Assembly: GCA_042568205.1 (NCBI GenBank)
Contig: JBHPJE010000002.1
Span: 1 to 64,000 of the forward strand
Length of the DNA: 64,000 nt
DNA from: JAUVDZ01 sp042568205
GTDB taxonomy: Bacteria > Patescibacteriota > Gracilibacteria > UBA1369 > PNNO01
Direction of reading: 5' to 3'
The first letter of the stretch is position 1. Each line of letters begins with the position of its first letter. A model generated the notes under the pieces. That model was not told where the DNA came from, made no database searches, and worked only from the letters and a program-made list of their open reading frames with translations. The position numbers and the translations under genes were made by a program. Of this stretch, positions 7,856 through 14,970 are shown one piece after another.

Positions 7856-9349
7856 ATGAAAAAATATTTATTTATTCCTGTTCTTATTTTGAGCTTAATA
7901 TTTAGCCAAGTTGCTAGCGCTCAAATCAATTTTTCTGACATTGGCGACGATTCACTTTATAAAGATGCTATTGATTATTTCTCTGCGCATGGTGTAATCC
8001 ATGGATATCCTGACGGCACTTTTAAGCCTGAACAATGCGTTAATCGGGTTGAACTTTTAAAAATGTTATATCTTTCATTAAATGAAAATATTGCTATTGA
8101 AGATTTAGGATTGGATGGATTTAGTGATACTTCAAAAGATGAATGGTATTGGCCATTTATACAACATGGATTAATCAAAGAAGATGTTGTTGGATATCCT
8201 GATGGGACTTTTAGACCTGGAGAATGCGTAACCAGAGCTGAAGCTATTAAGCTTGGTGTTTTGGGTTTTAACGAAGGGCAAATGCCAGAAAGCGTATTGG
8301 CTGAAGAGCTTCCATATGATGTTAATGATGCAGAGCAATGGTGGTGGGAATATATGAATTATTCTTTTAATGCAGACCTTTTAGGAACAGAACATTTTGA
8401 TACTTTTATGGTTGATGAAGGAGAGGTTTATAATTATGAACCAAATGATCCAATGATGCGTATGGAGGTTGCTGAAATGATCCATCGAATTAAAGTGATG
8501 ATGGATAACAATTTAGACCAATATGATCCTGCTTATTCAATTACTTCTGAATTAAATTATTATCATAGTCCAACTTCAGGTGTGTCGTTTTTAATGCCTG
8601 AAGGATGGGAAATAGTAGGTGATACAAATTACGGCGGAGAAGGTAATAATGATGTCGGACCAACTGACTACCCAACTATTGTGATTCAAAATCCTGGCTC
8701 AGGAGGTGAAATAATAATTAATCCAGGCGGAGAAGGTGAGTGTACTGGAAATTGTATTGAAATAACACCTGGCTTTTGGGTTGATATTGACGATTTAACT
8801 GAAGAAGAGCAGGAAGCTTTAAACAAAATTATTTTAAGCATTTACGTGCCAGATACTTTTATTCCAGGGATAACAGAGTTTGTAAATGAGGCTTATGATT
8901 ATTCTTTTGAGTATCCTGCAACTTTAACAGTTGATAGTAATGAACATGGAGAGAATCCAGTTGAAGCTTATAGTATTTGGGTAACTGATATTGATTTAAA
9001 TATTGAAGTGCAGGATCCTGAAATTTTTGCAGATACAGCATATGGGGTAAATTTTGCACATAATTTAGAGGATTTTGCAGAATATATCAGAAATGAGAAT
9101 ATTAGAATTGAAAATGAAAATTTTCCGGATAAAATTATTGGTGAATTAATAAATACTACTGTTGCAGGTTTAGATGCATATAAATTTACCTTAACTGACA
9201 GTTTTGAAACAATACGTGGTGGATATGTTCTATATTTTGAAAATACTTATATAATTTTAAATGACGGAAGATATCATTATATAATATGGTATCCTTCGCA
9301 TGTAAATGCAGCAAAAGCAGCTATCGAAACACTTGAATTTAATATATAA
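7856..9349 (+). CDS. SLH-domain surface protein, paralog B
   Basis: A secreted protein of 497 residues with a signal peptide (MKKYLFIPVLILSLIFSQVASAQ is cleaved after ASA) and three SLH repeats in the first 220 residues, two with GYPDGTF(K/R)P. It shares the SPTSGVSFLMPEGW segment with paralog A. After that the proteins diverge: this one carries a Gly-rich stretch and a C-terminal domain of about 150 residues (from about residue 335) whose end, HYIIWYPSHVNAAKAAIETLEF, resembles the ends of small PsbP-like or lipoprotein-type domains. It starts directly after a 12-bp hairpin and ends overlapping the convergent comM by 11 bases. Confidence 0.88.
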   Translation: MKKYLFIPVLILSLIFSQVASAQINFSDIGDDSLYKDAIDYFSAHGVIHGYPDGTFKPEQCVNRVELLKMLYLSLNENIAIEDLGLDGFSDTSKDEWYWPFIQHGLIKEDVVGYPDGTFRPGECVTRAEAIKLGVLGFNEGQMPESVLAEELPYDVNDAEQWWWEYMNYSFNADLLGTEHFDTFMVDEGEVYNYEPNDPMMRMEVAEMIHRIKVMMDNNLDQYDPAYSITSELNYYHSPTSGVSFLMPEGWEIVGDTNYGGEGNNDVGPTDYPTIVIQNPGSGGEIIINPGGEGECTGNCIEITPGFWVDIDDLTEEEQEALNKIILSIYVPDTFIPGITEFVNEAYDYSFEYPATLTVDSNEHGENPVEAYSIWVTDIDLNIEVQDPEIFADTAYGVNFAHNLEDFAEYIRNENIRIENENFPDKIIGELINTTVAGLDAYKFTLTDSFETIRGGYVLYFENTYIILNDGRYHYIIWYPSHVNAAKAAIETLEFNI

Positions 9350-10814
9350 AATCTTTTTTATATTGAACAGCCTCGGCGATGTGATCCTTCTCAATGTGGG
9401 TACATCGCTCCATGTCTGCAATTGTCCTCGCTACTCTTAGAATGCTCAAATAGCTTCTCGGCGATATTTGTAGTTTCTCCATTACTTCTTTCATGAATTT
9501 TTCAGCTGGTCTTTTAAGTTTAATGTCTTTGATTTGTAGCTGATTGTTGAGGATTCCGCGTTTATGTTGCAGTTCGAGTGTTTTGACTACCCTTTTTTGG
9601 ATTTCTTTTGTGGATTCGCTATATGAATGTTTGAAAAGTGTTGATTTGAGTAGCCGAGGAACTTCTGTGATCATATCTATTCGGTCGAGGATTGGTCCTG
9701 AGATTTTTTTATAATATTGGCGGATGTTGTAAGGAGTACACTGGCAGTTTTTGAATTGGTCTCCATAATATCCACAAGGGCAGGGATTCATTGCAGCTAT
9801 TAGTTGAAATTGGGCAGGTAGGATTCGTGTTTTTCCGAAACGTCCGAGCCTTATTACACCATCTTGCAAAGGTTCACGAAGTGATTCAATTGTTGGTCTT
9901 TTGAATTCAGCAAATTCGTCGAGAAACAGGATTCCTTTGTGAGCGAGTGTTGCTTCGCCAACTGAAAAAGGATTTCCACCACCAAGAAGAGTAGCCTGTG
10001 TTGTTGTATTGTGGATGTGGCGGAAAGGACGTTGGATAATTGGAGGAGTTGCTTTTTGGGTAATCGAATAGATCATGCTGACTGTCATTGAATTTTTCTC
10101 ATTTAAAAGTGGCTGGATGCCCTGTGAAGCCTTTGCTAACATTGATTTTCCGGTTCCAGGAGGGCCTGTGAGAAGAATATGATGATTTCCGCTTATTGCG
10201 ATTTCAATGGCTCTCTTTGGTAATTCGTGTCCTTTTATTTCAGCGAAATCAATTATTTCATTTTGCGATTTGGGGATTTTGGGAGAATTTGAATATGGCT
10301 TAAGTAGCTTCTTCCCTTCAAAATGCATAATCAATTCTTTAATATTCTTAATTGGATAAATTTCGAGACCTTTAATCATTGCAGCTTCATCGCGATTGTC
10401 CCAAGGAATAAAAATACGTTTAAACCTGCGTTTGAGGGCAAAATGAGCAAGGGGTAATGTGCCTGGGATCGCACGTAAAGTTCCATCTAATTTAAGCTCT
10501 CCTACACAAAAAACCGGATCAATTGAATCACTATTTATCTGCCCAGACTTAGAAAGCATTGCCAAAGTAATTGGAAGGTCAAAATGCGAGCCCTGCTTCT
10601 TCACGCTCGCAGGCGACAAGCTCACAACCTTTCGGTTTAATGGAAAAATATATCCGGAATTTTTTAAAGCTGACCTAATCCGCTCGCGTGCCTCTTTAAT
10701 AGAAATATCCCCCAATCCTACAATATTAAACACAGGCAGGCCACGCGAGATATCGGCCTCTACTTCAGTTAAAGTAAGATTGAGGCCGTCAATAGCCGCG
10801 CTATAAATCTTCAT
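9339..10814 (-). CDS. comM: ComM/YifB-family AAA+ protein (Mg-chelatase-like)
   Basis: A 491-residue AAA+ ATPase of the ComM/YifB family. The N-terminal Lon-like fold (residues 1-160) begins MKIYSAAIDGLNLTLTEVE, the Walker A GPPGTGKS is near residue 218, Walker B is LFLDEFAEF, and the C-terminal Mg-chelatase domain has the cysteine cluster CPCGYYG...CQC. In Vibrio and Haemophilus ComM is a hexameric branch-migration helicase that helps integrate DNA during natural transformation. It therefore hints that this cell may take up DNA, though the family is widespread. The length is normal. A 10-bp hairpin lies directly before the start codon. Confidence 0.93.
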   Translation of the reverse strand: MKIYSAAIDGLNLTLTEVEADISRGLPVFNIVGLGDISIKEARERIRSALKNSGYIFPLNRKVVSLSPASVKKQGSHFDLPITLAMLSKSGQINSDSIDPVFCVGELKLDGTLRAIPGTLPLAHFALKRRFKRIFIPWDNRDEAAMIKGLEIYPIKNIKELIMHFEGKKLLKPYSNSPKIPKSQNEIIDFAEIKGHELPKRAIEIAISGNHHILLTGPPGTGKSMLAKASQGIQPLLNEKNSMTVSMIYSITQKATPPIIQRPFRHIHNTTTQATLLGGGNPFSVGEATLAHKGILFLDEFAEFKRPTIESLREPLQDGVIRLGRFGKTRILPAQFQLIAAMNPCPCGYYGDQFKNCQCTPYNIRQYYKKISGPILDRIDMITEVPRLLKSTLFKHSYSESTKEIQKRVVKTLELQHKRGILNNQLQIKDIKLKRPAEKFMKEVMEKLQISPRSYLSILRVARTIADMERCTHIEKDHIAEAVQYKKDFIY

Positions 10815-10818
10815 GAAA

Positions 10819-10849
10819 ATTTGGTTAAGGACTTACCATTTAACCAAAT
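10819..10849 (-). promoter_or_regulatory. 10-bp hairpin between trmB-like gene and comM start
   Basis: ATTTGGTTAA (10819-10828) and TTAACCAAAT (10840-10849) are perfectly complementary, separated by 11 bases. On the minus strand the stem ends 4 bases before the comM ATG and is followed by TTTTC. It may terminate the regulator transcript or gate comM translation. Its right arm carries the TTAACCAAA motif seen before other start codons. Confidence 0.55.
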
Positions 10850-10880
10850 AGTTATTAAATTTTTCTAAAAAATTCTTAAA

Positions 10881-11630
10881 TTATTTTACCTCTGGACAAT
10901 GATCCCACATAAATTTAAACCAGGTTTTATAACTTTCTGCCATTGGCTTACTTACCACAACAAATATACTTATATCATCAGAAATTTGAGCAATTCCTGC
11001 TCCTGTAAATGAAACAACGTGATCTCCAAAAATATCAATCATTGAAGGTGTTGAATATTTTTTAGGAAGGAATTTATATGGTTTTCCAACTGTTTCAGGT
11101 ACAAATGAAGCTTGTTTTTTTACTTCATGATCAAATAAATGGCGGTAAGTTATACCTCTTCTTTTTGCATCAATTAAAAATCCCTCTAAAAATTCTTTTA
11201 ATCTTGGATCAAACCAAGCTCCTTTAGCGCCTATAAAATAGGCATCCTCTTTCACGCTAAGAATATCTCGAAGATAATTTTTAAAACCTTCAACCCCTTT
11301 ATAAATAAATGCAGCTTCAGATTGTGGTGTTTTTTGAAACATCATCTCTAATCTAGGCATTATCCCTTCTAACCTATTTCGCTTTTCTTCTACTAATTCT
11401 AAGAGTTTTTGTGGATCAACAGGTTTGTAGATATTTTCACCTTTCCCAAACACCTGAAAAACTATTCCTTTTTTTATCAAACGATTAATTGCATCATAAA
11501 CATTTCTTCTGTGAATATTTGCCTTTATCGCTATTTCACTAACTGTAGATTCACCTTCAGCAATTAAAGCTTCATAGATTTTTGCCTCATTTGGAGACAA
11601 GCCTATATCTGTAAAAATTTCTTTATACAT
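10881..11630 (-). CDS. TrmB-family transcriptional regulator
   Basis: A 249-residue regulator. The N-terminal winged helix (residues about 8-70, LSPNEAKIYEALIAEG...VYDAINRLIKKGIV) is the TrmB type, followed by a short coiled coil (70-100) and a C-terminal effector-like domain resembling the TrmB/PLD-like sugar-sensing region. TrmB proteins usually control sugar or metabolite transport genes. Here the divergent neighbour is a sodium:solute symporter, and the 128-base gap between them holds a consensus promoter for this gene and a 12-base palindrome, which suggests autoregulation and control of the transporter. The ligand is unknown. TrmB regulators are commonest in archaea but also occur in bacteria, including CPR. 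Confidence 0.85.
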   Translation of the reverse strand: MYKEIFTDIGLSPNEAKIYEALIAEGESTVSEIAIKANIHRRNVYDAINRLIKKGIVFQVFGKGENIYKPVDPQKLLELVEEKRNRLEGIMPRLEMMFQKTPQSEAAFIYKGVEGFKNYLRDILSVKEDAYFIGAKGAWFDPRLKEFLEGFLIDAKRRGITYRHLFDHEVKKQASFVPETVGKPYKFLPKKYSTPSMIDIFGDHVVSFTGAGIAQISDDISIFVVVSKPMAESYKTWFKFMWDHCPEVK

Positions 11631-11651
11631 AGCGGTTTGTTAACTGTTTCA

Positions 11652-11680
11652 ATTATACCAAATTTGAATAATGGTGTCAA
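11652..11680 (-). promoter_or_regulatory. Consensus promoter of the TrmB-type regulator
   Basis: On the minus strand, a perfect TTGACA (11675-11680), 17-base spacer and perfect TATAAT (11652-11657). The predicted transcription start is near 11645, giving a leader of about 15 bases. Confidence 0.85.
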
Positions 11681-11684
11681 TCAT

Positions 11685-11696
11685 CACCACGTGGTG
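11685..11696. promoter_or_regulatory. 12-base palindrome, candidate TrmB operator
   Basis: CACCACGTGGTG is a perfect palindrome 4 bases upstream of the regulator's -35 box, inside the divergent regulator/symporter gap. A further TGGTG half-site lies at 11672-11676, overlapping the -35 box, so GGTG/CACC half-sites occur three times within 25 bases. Confidence 0.6.
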
Positions 11697-11758
11697 TTAT
11701 TGGCCACTCGGCATACTTATTATAACATTATTGCCAAAATGTCAATAATCCAAATATT

Positions 11759-13234
11759 ATGAATTTGATTACACAAACCGAAGGTATCACTTTACTTGCA
11801 GTCTTCGGATTAGTAATGATAGGGCTAGTATATGCACTAGGTCGAAAACATAAGCCTACAAAGTCTAGCTTTCTTGTAGCTGGCAGAAATGTATCTTGGC
11901 TAAGAGGTGCATTCAGCATAGCAGTTAGTTGGATTTGGGCACCTGCTATCTTTATCGTTGGATTGCAAGCTTACACACAAGGTATTGCTGGCGCATTCTG
12001 GTTTATTGTTCCTAATATTTTATGTTTCTTTATTTTTGCTCCTTTGGCTGTTCGTTTACGAAAACTGATTCCCGAAGGATACACTTTGCCTCAATATATC
12101 TTAAAAAGATTTGGAGGAGATAAAAAAACTCACTGGGCATTTTTAATCGTATTCTTTGGATATCAATTAGGTGCGATTATCATAAATGCATTAGCTGGCG
12201 GCTTACTTTTACACACCTTAACTGGAATAAGTTTTACTTTAGCAGTTCTGGCTTTATCAGGAATTGCATTAATATATTCAATGATTCGAGGATTAGAAGC
12301 GTCTATACTTACCGATGTATTGCAAATGGCTCTCATTTTAGTTGTCAGCGTAATTTTAATACCATGGGTAATAATTAACGCAGGTGGATTTAATGCTGTT
12401 ATAGCAGGGCTTGGTGGAGTCACAGGTGAATTTGGCAATATCTTTGACTCTGGTGTTGCATATTCATTTGGAATCGCAATGACTTTAAGCTTAATTGCAG
12501 GTCCTTTTGGAGACCAAATGTTCTTTCAACGAAGTTTTGCAGTTAAAAAGAAAGACATTACTAAAACTTTTATAGTTGGTGGATTAATCTTTGGATTAGT
12601 ACCGATAATTCTTTCTTTATTAGGATTTATTGCTGCTGGAACAAGAATTGAAGTTGCTGATCCACAAATGGTTGGACCACTTGTAATAGCAAGTTTTTTA
12701 CCTAAAGCTGCATTATTAATGTTCGTATTTATGGCTTTTGCTGGACTCGCTTCAACTTTAGATTCGGCATACTGCGCAATTAGCTCATTAGGAAGTATCG
12801 ACATTTATAAAAAATATATTAATCGCGATGCAAAGGATAAGAAAGTATTAAATGCATCTAGGCTAATCATGATTGCGATGGCAATAATTGGAACTGGAAT
12901 TGCTCTCTTACAGCCGCAACTTCTTTGGGTGTTCTTAATATATGGAGCTCTAGCTTCATCTGCATTATTCCCAACAATACTTAGTGTATTTTGGAAAAGA
13001 TTAACCAAAAAAGGTGCATTCTGGTCAATAATCTTATCTCTTCTTGTTGGCTTCCCAATCTCAATTTACGCCAATATAACAGGGAATGTAGACTTAATTG
13101 TGTTGTCTGCAATTCTAAGTGTTGGAATCGGATTAATAGTTTGCTTAATTGATGGATTCAGAAATAAAGTCGCACACTTTGAATTCAAAGTAGCACCTGA
13201 GTTAATTGCTGAAACTGAAGAAGCTTCAGAGTAA
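11759..13234 (+). CDS. Sodium:solute symporter family transporter
   Basis: A 491-residue inner-membrane protein with about 13 transmembrane segments of the SSS (LeuT-fold) family. Family-like sequence includes AYTQGIAGAFWFIVPN and the region GPFGDQMFFQRSFAVK (near residue 250), which matches the SSS signature region where Na+ and substrate are bound. The substrate cannot be read from sequence; solutes such as sugars, proline, pantothenate or acetate are possible. In CPR cells with few biosynthetic routes, uptake of a host-derived solute is plausible. It is divergent from a TrmB-type regulator across a palindrome, so induction by the transported solute is the likely mode of control. Confidence 0.88.
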   Translation: MNLITQTEGITLLAVFGLVMIGLVYALGRKHKPTKSSFLVAGRNVSWLRGAFSIAVSWIWAPAIFIVGLQAYTQGIAGAFWFIVPNILCFFIFAPLAVRLRKLIPEGYTLPQYILKRFGGDKKTHWAFLIVFFGYQLGAIIINALAGGLLLHTLTGISFTLAVLALSGIALIYSMIRGLEASILTDVLQMALILVVSVILIPWVIINAGGFNAVIAGLGGVTGEFGNIFDSGVAYSFGIAMTLSLIAGPFGDQMFFQRSFAVKKKDITKTFIVGGLIFGLVPIILSLLGFIAAGTRIEVADPQMVGPLVIASFLPKAALLMFVFMAFAGLASTLDSAYCAISSLGSIDIYKKYINRDAKDKKVLNASRLIMIAMAIIGTGIALLQPQLLWVFLIYGALASSALFPTILSVFWKRLTKKGAFWSIILSLLVGFPISIYANITGNVDLIVLSAILSVGIGLIVCLIDGFRNKVAHFEFKVAPELIAETEEASE

Positions 13235-13253
13235 AACTTAAACTATCTTCCCC

Positions 13254-13282
13254 TTGCATTATTTATTCTTCCTTGATACAAT
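13254..13282 (+). promoter_or_regulatory. Promoter of the copper operon
   Basis: TTGCAT (13254-13259), a 17-base spacer and TACAAT (13277-13282), immediately followed by the inverted-repeat operator. The transcription start would fall inside the operator. Confidence 0.75.
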
Positions 13283-13301
13283 ATACCTACACCGTAGGTA
13301 T
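13283..13301. promoter_or_regulatory. CsoR-type operator
   Basis: ATACCTAC-ACC-GTAGGTAT is a perfect 8-bp inverted repeat with a 3-base spacer directly downstream of the -10 box. A third partial copy (ATAGGTAT) follows. The shape matches operators bound by CsoR repressors, which release DNA on binding Cu(I), and the next gene encodes a CsoR protein. Confidence 0.8.
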
Positions 13302-13331
13302 AGGTATTAATAAAATTTAACAATAAAAAAT

Positions 13332-13607
13332 ATGGCACACAACGTAGACAAGGTATCAATCGGAATGAAAAAAGCTCGAAGCTTGATGGATAAAGTCATG
13401 AAAATGCTTGAACAAGATAAATATTGCATCGATGTTATCCAACAAAATCTGGCAGTTATCGGGCTATTAAGGTCAGCAAATATGGCGCTTTTAGAAGGTC
13501 ATATCGGACATTGCGTGAAAAATGCTGCAAAAGAAAAGAACACCAAAAAATTAGACTCAATGATGGAAGAGCTACTTTTGGTTATGAATACCGCACAAAA
13601 AAAATAA
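13332..13607 (+). CDS. csoR: Copper-sensing transcriptional repressor CsoR
   Basis: A 91-residue all-helical DUF156/CsoR protein. Copper ligands are visible as Cys32, His57 and Cys61 with the canonical spacing (C-x24-H-x3-C), the set that distinguishes Cu(I)-sensing CsoR from FrmR and RcnR relatives. It is the first gene of a copper operon and binds its own operator at 13283-13301 by analogy with characterised CsoR. The leader is about 43 bases, ending in an A-rich stretch with no Shine-Dalgarno. Confidence 0.93.
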   Translation: MAHNVDKVSIGMKKARSLMDKVMKMLEQDKYCIDVIQQNLAVIGLLRSANMALLEGHIGHCVKNAAKEKNTKKLDSMMEELLLVMNTAQKK

Positions 13608-13617
13608 CCAATAAATT

Positions 13618-14955
13618 ATGAGTAACACACTACATATAAAAGGGATGCACTGCGCAAGTTGTGAAATCCTTTTAGAAAAAGAGCTAATGAAAATCAACAA
13701 GGTTCAAAAGTGCACACTTTCACATAAAAAAGGTACGCTTAATATTAGCTGCGACGGTGAAATGCCTTACGATGAAATCGAGCAAGTAGTTGAAAAAAAC
13801 GGCTACCACATAGCAAAAAAAGACGAAGAGAAATTTGAGAAAAAGAAGATGACGCTTGATGATTATGCGCAGATTTTTGTGATTTTCTTTGGAGTTGCTG
13901 CAATTGCATGGCTTCTTCAAAAATTTGAAGTTACAAGATTCTTTCCTGAATTTGGAAGCAATGCGAATGTTCTTGTTGCAATTCTACTTGGAGTTGTGGC
14001 TTCGCTTTCGACTTGTCTGATTTTGATTGGTGGAATTGTTTTGAGTTTTGGAAGTATGTATCAAGTTAAGGAAGATGCAAAGCATCCGTGGCTTTCGCGG
14101 TCATTGCCGCACATATATTTTCATATTGGGCGTATAGTCGGATTTGCGCTTCTTGGTGGGCTTTTGGGGCTTATCGGAAGTAAGATCAACTACTCACTTT
14201 CTTTCACTGGATGGCTGACAATTATCGTGGCTGTGATCATGTTATATATTGGGCTGCAGATCGTTGGGTTCTTGCCGAGTATCACAAAATTTGGATTTCA
14301 TTTACCGAAAAGTTGGTCACAAAAATTTCAAAAACTTGAAAAAAGTAACAATCCATTAACACCGATAATTATTGGTGTTTTGACTTTCTTATTGCCATGT
14401 GGATTTACTCAATCAATGCAAATTGCTGCGATTGCGTCAGGTAGTTTTGTAACAGGCGCATTAATTATGGGAGCGTTTGCTGTTGGGACTTTCCCAGCGT
14501 TGTTTTCGCTTGGCCTTGGATCATCTTATGCCAAGAAAAGTAAGTTTAAATTTGTGAATCGATTAATCGGAATTATTGTAGTGTTCTTTGCTCTATTCTC
14601 GCTTAATTCTGGGCTTGTTTTAACTGGATCTAACTTTACCTTGGACTTCTGGAACCAAGGAGGAGAAAGCGGAATAGCGCAGGTTGAAGATGGCGTTCAA
14701 GTTGTGAAAATGGATGTTGATTGGACGTTTATTCCAAATGAATTCACAGTTAAAAAAGGTATTCCTGTTAGATGGGAAATCGAAGGTGTAAATGTTTCTG
14801 GATGTTCAAATGAAGTTGTGATTCCGAGTATGGATATAAGCAAAAAGATTGATAAAGGACTTAACATTGTTGAATTCACTCCTGAAGAATCAGGGATCCT
14901 ACCATTCTCATGTTGGATGGGGATGCAGGGAGGGAAGTTTATCGTTGAAGAATAA
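13618..14955 (+). CDS. HMA + TauE/DsbD-like membrane + cupredoxin fusion protein
   Basis: A 445-residue three-part protein. Residues 1-66 are a heavy-metal-associated domain with Cys12 and Cys15 (MHCASCE). Residues about 80-350 are a polytopic membrane region of the sulfite-exporter/UreH-like/DsbD-like type with conserved GVVASLSTCLI and LTFLLPCGFTQ motifs. Residues about 360-445 are a cupredoxin-like domain with Cys/Met ligands (SGCSN, FSCWMGMQGG). This architecture suggests copper handed from a cytosolic chaperone domain through the membrane part to an outer cupredoxin, or the reverse. It lies 10 bases after csoR and 15 before copA, so it belongs to the copper regulon. The transport direction is not known. 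Confidence 0.85.
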   Translation: MSNTLHIKGMHCASCEILLEKELMKINKVQKCTLSHKKGTLNISCDGEMPYDEIEQVVEKNGYHIAKKDEEKFEKKKMTLDDYAQIFVIFFGVAAIAWLLQKFEVTRFFPEFGSNANVLVAILLGVVASLSTCLILIGGIVLSFGSMYQVKEDAKHPWLSRSLPHIYFHIGRIVGFALLGGLLGLIGSKINYSLSFTGWLTIIVAVIMLYIGLQIVGFLPSITKFGFHLPKSWSQKFQKLEKSNNPLTPIIIGVLTFLLPCGFTQSMQIAAIASGSFVTGALIMGAFAVGTFPALFSLGLGSSYAKKSKFKFVNRLIGIIVVFFALFSLNSGLVLTGSNFTLDFWNQGGESGIAQVEDGVQVVKMDVDWTFIPNEFTVKKGIPVRWEIEGVNVSGCSNEVVIPSMDISKKIDKGLNIVEFTPEESGILPFSCWMGMQGGKFIVEE

Positions 14956-14970
14956 TTAACTTAAAAATAT

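Noticed and set aside
13424..13621. A second plus-strand frame overlapping csoR and running to the next gene.
   Set aside because: It is a shadow of csoR in another frame and encodes no recognised protein.
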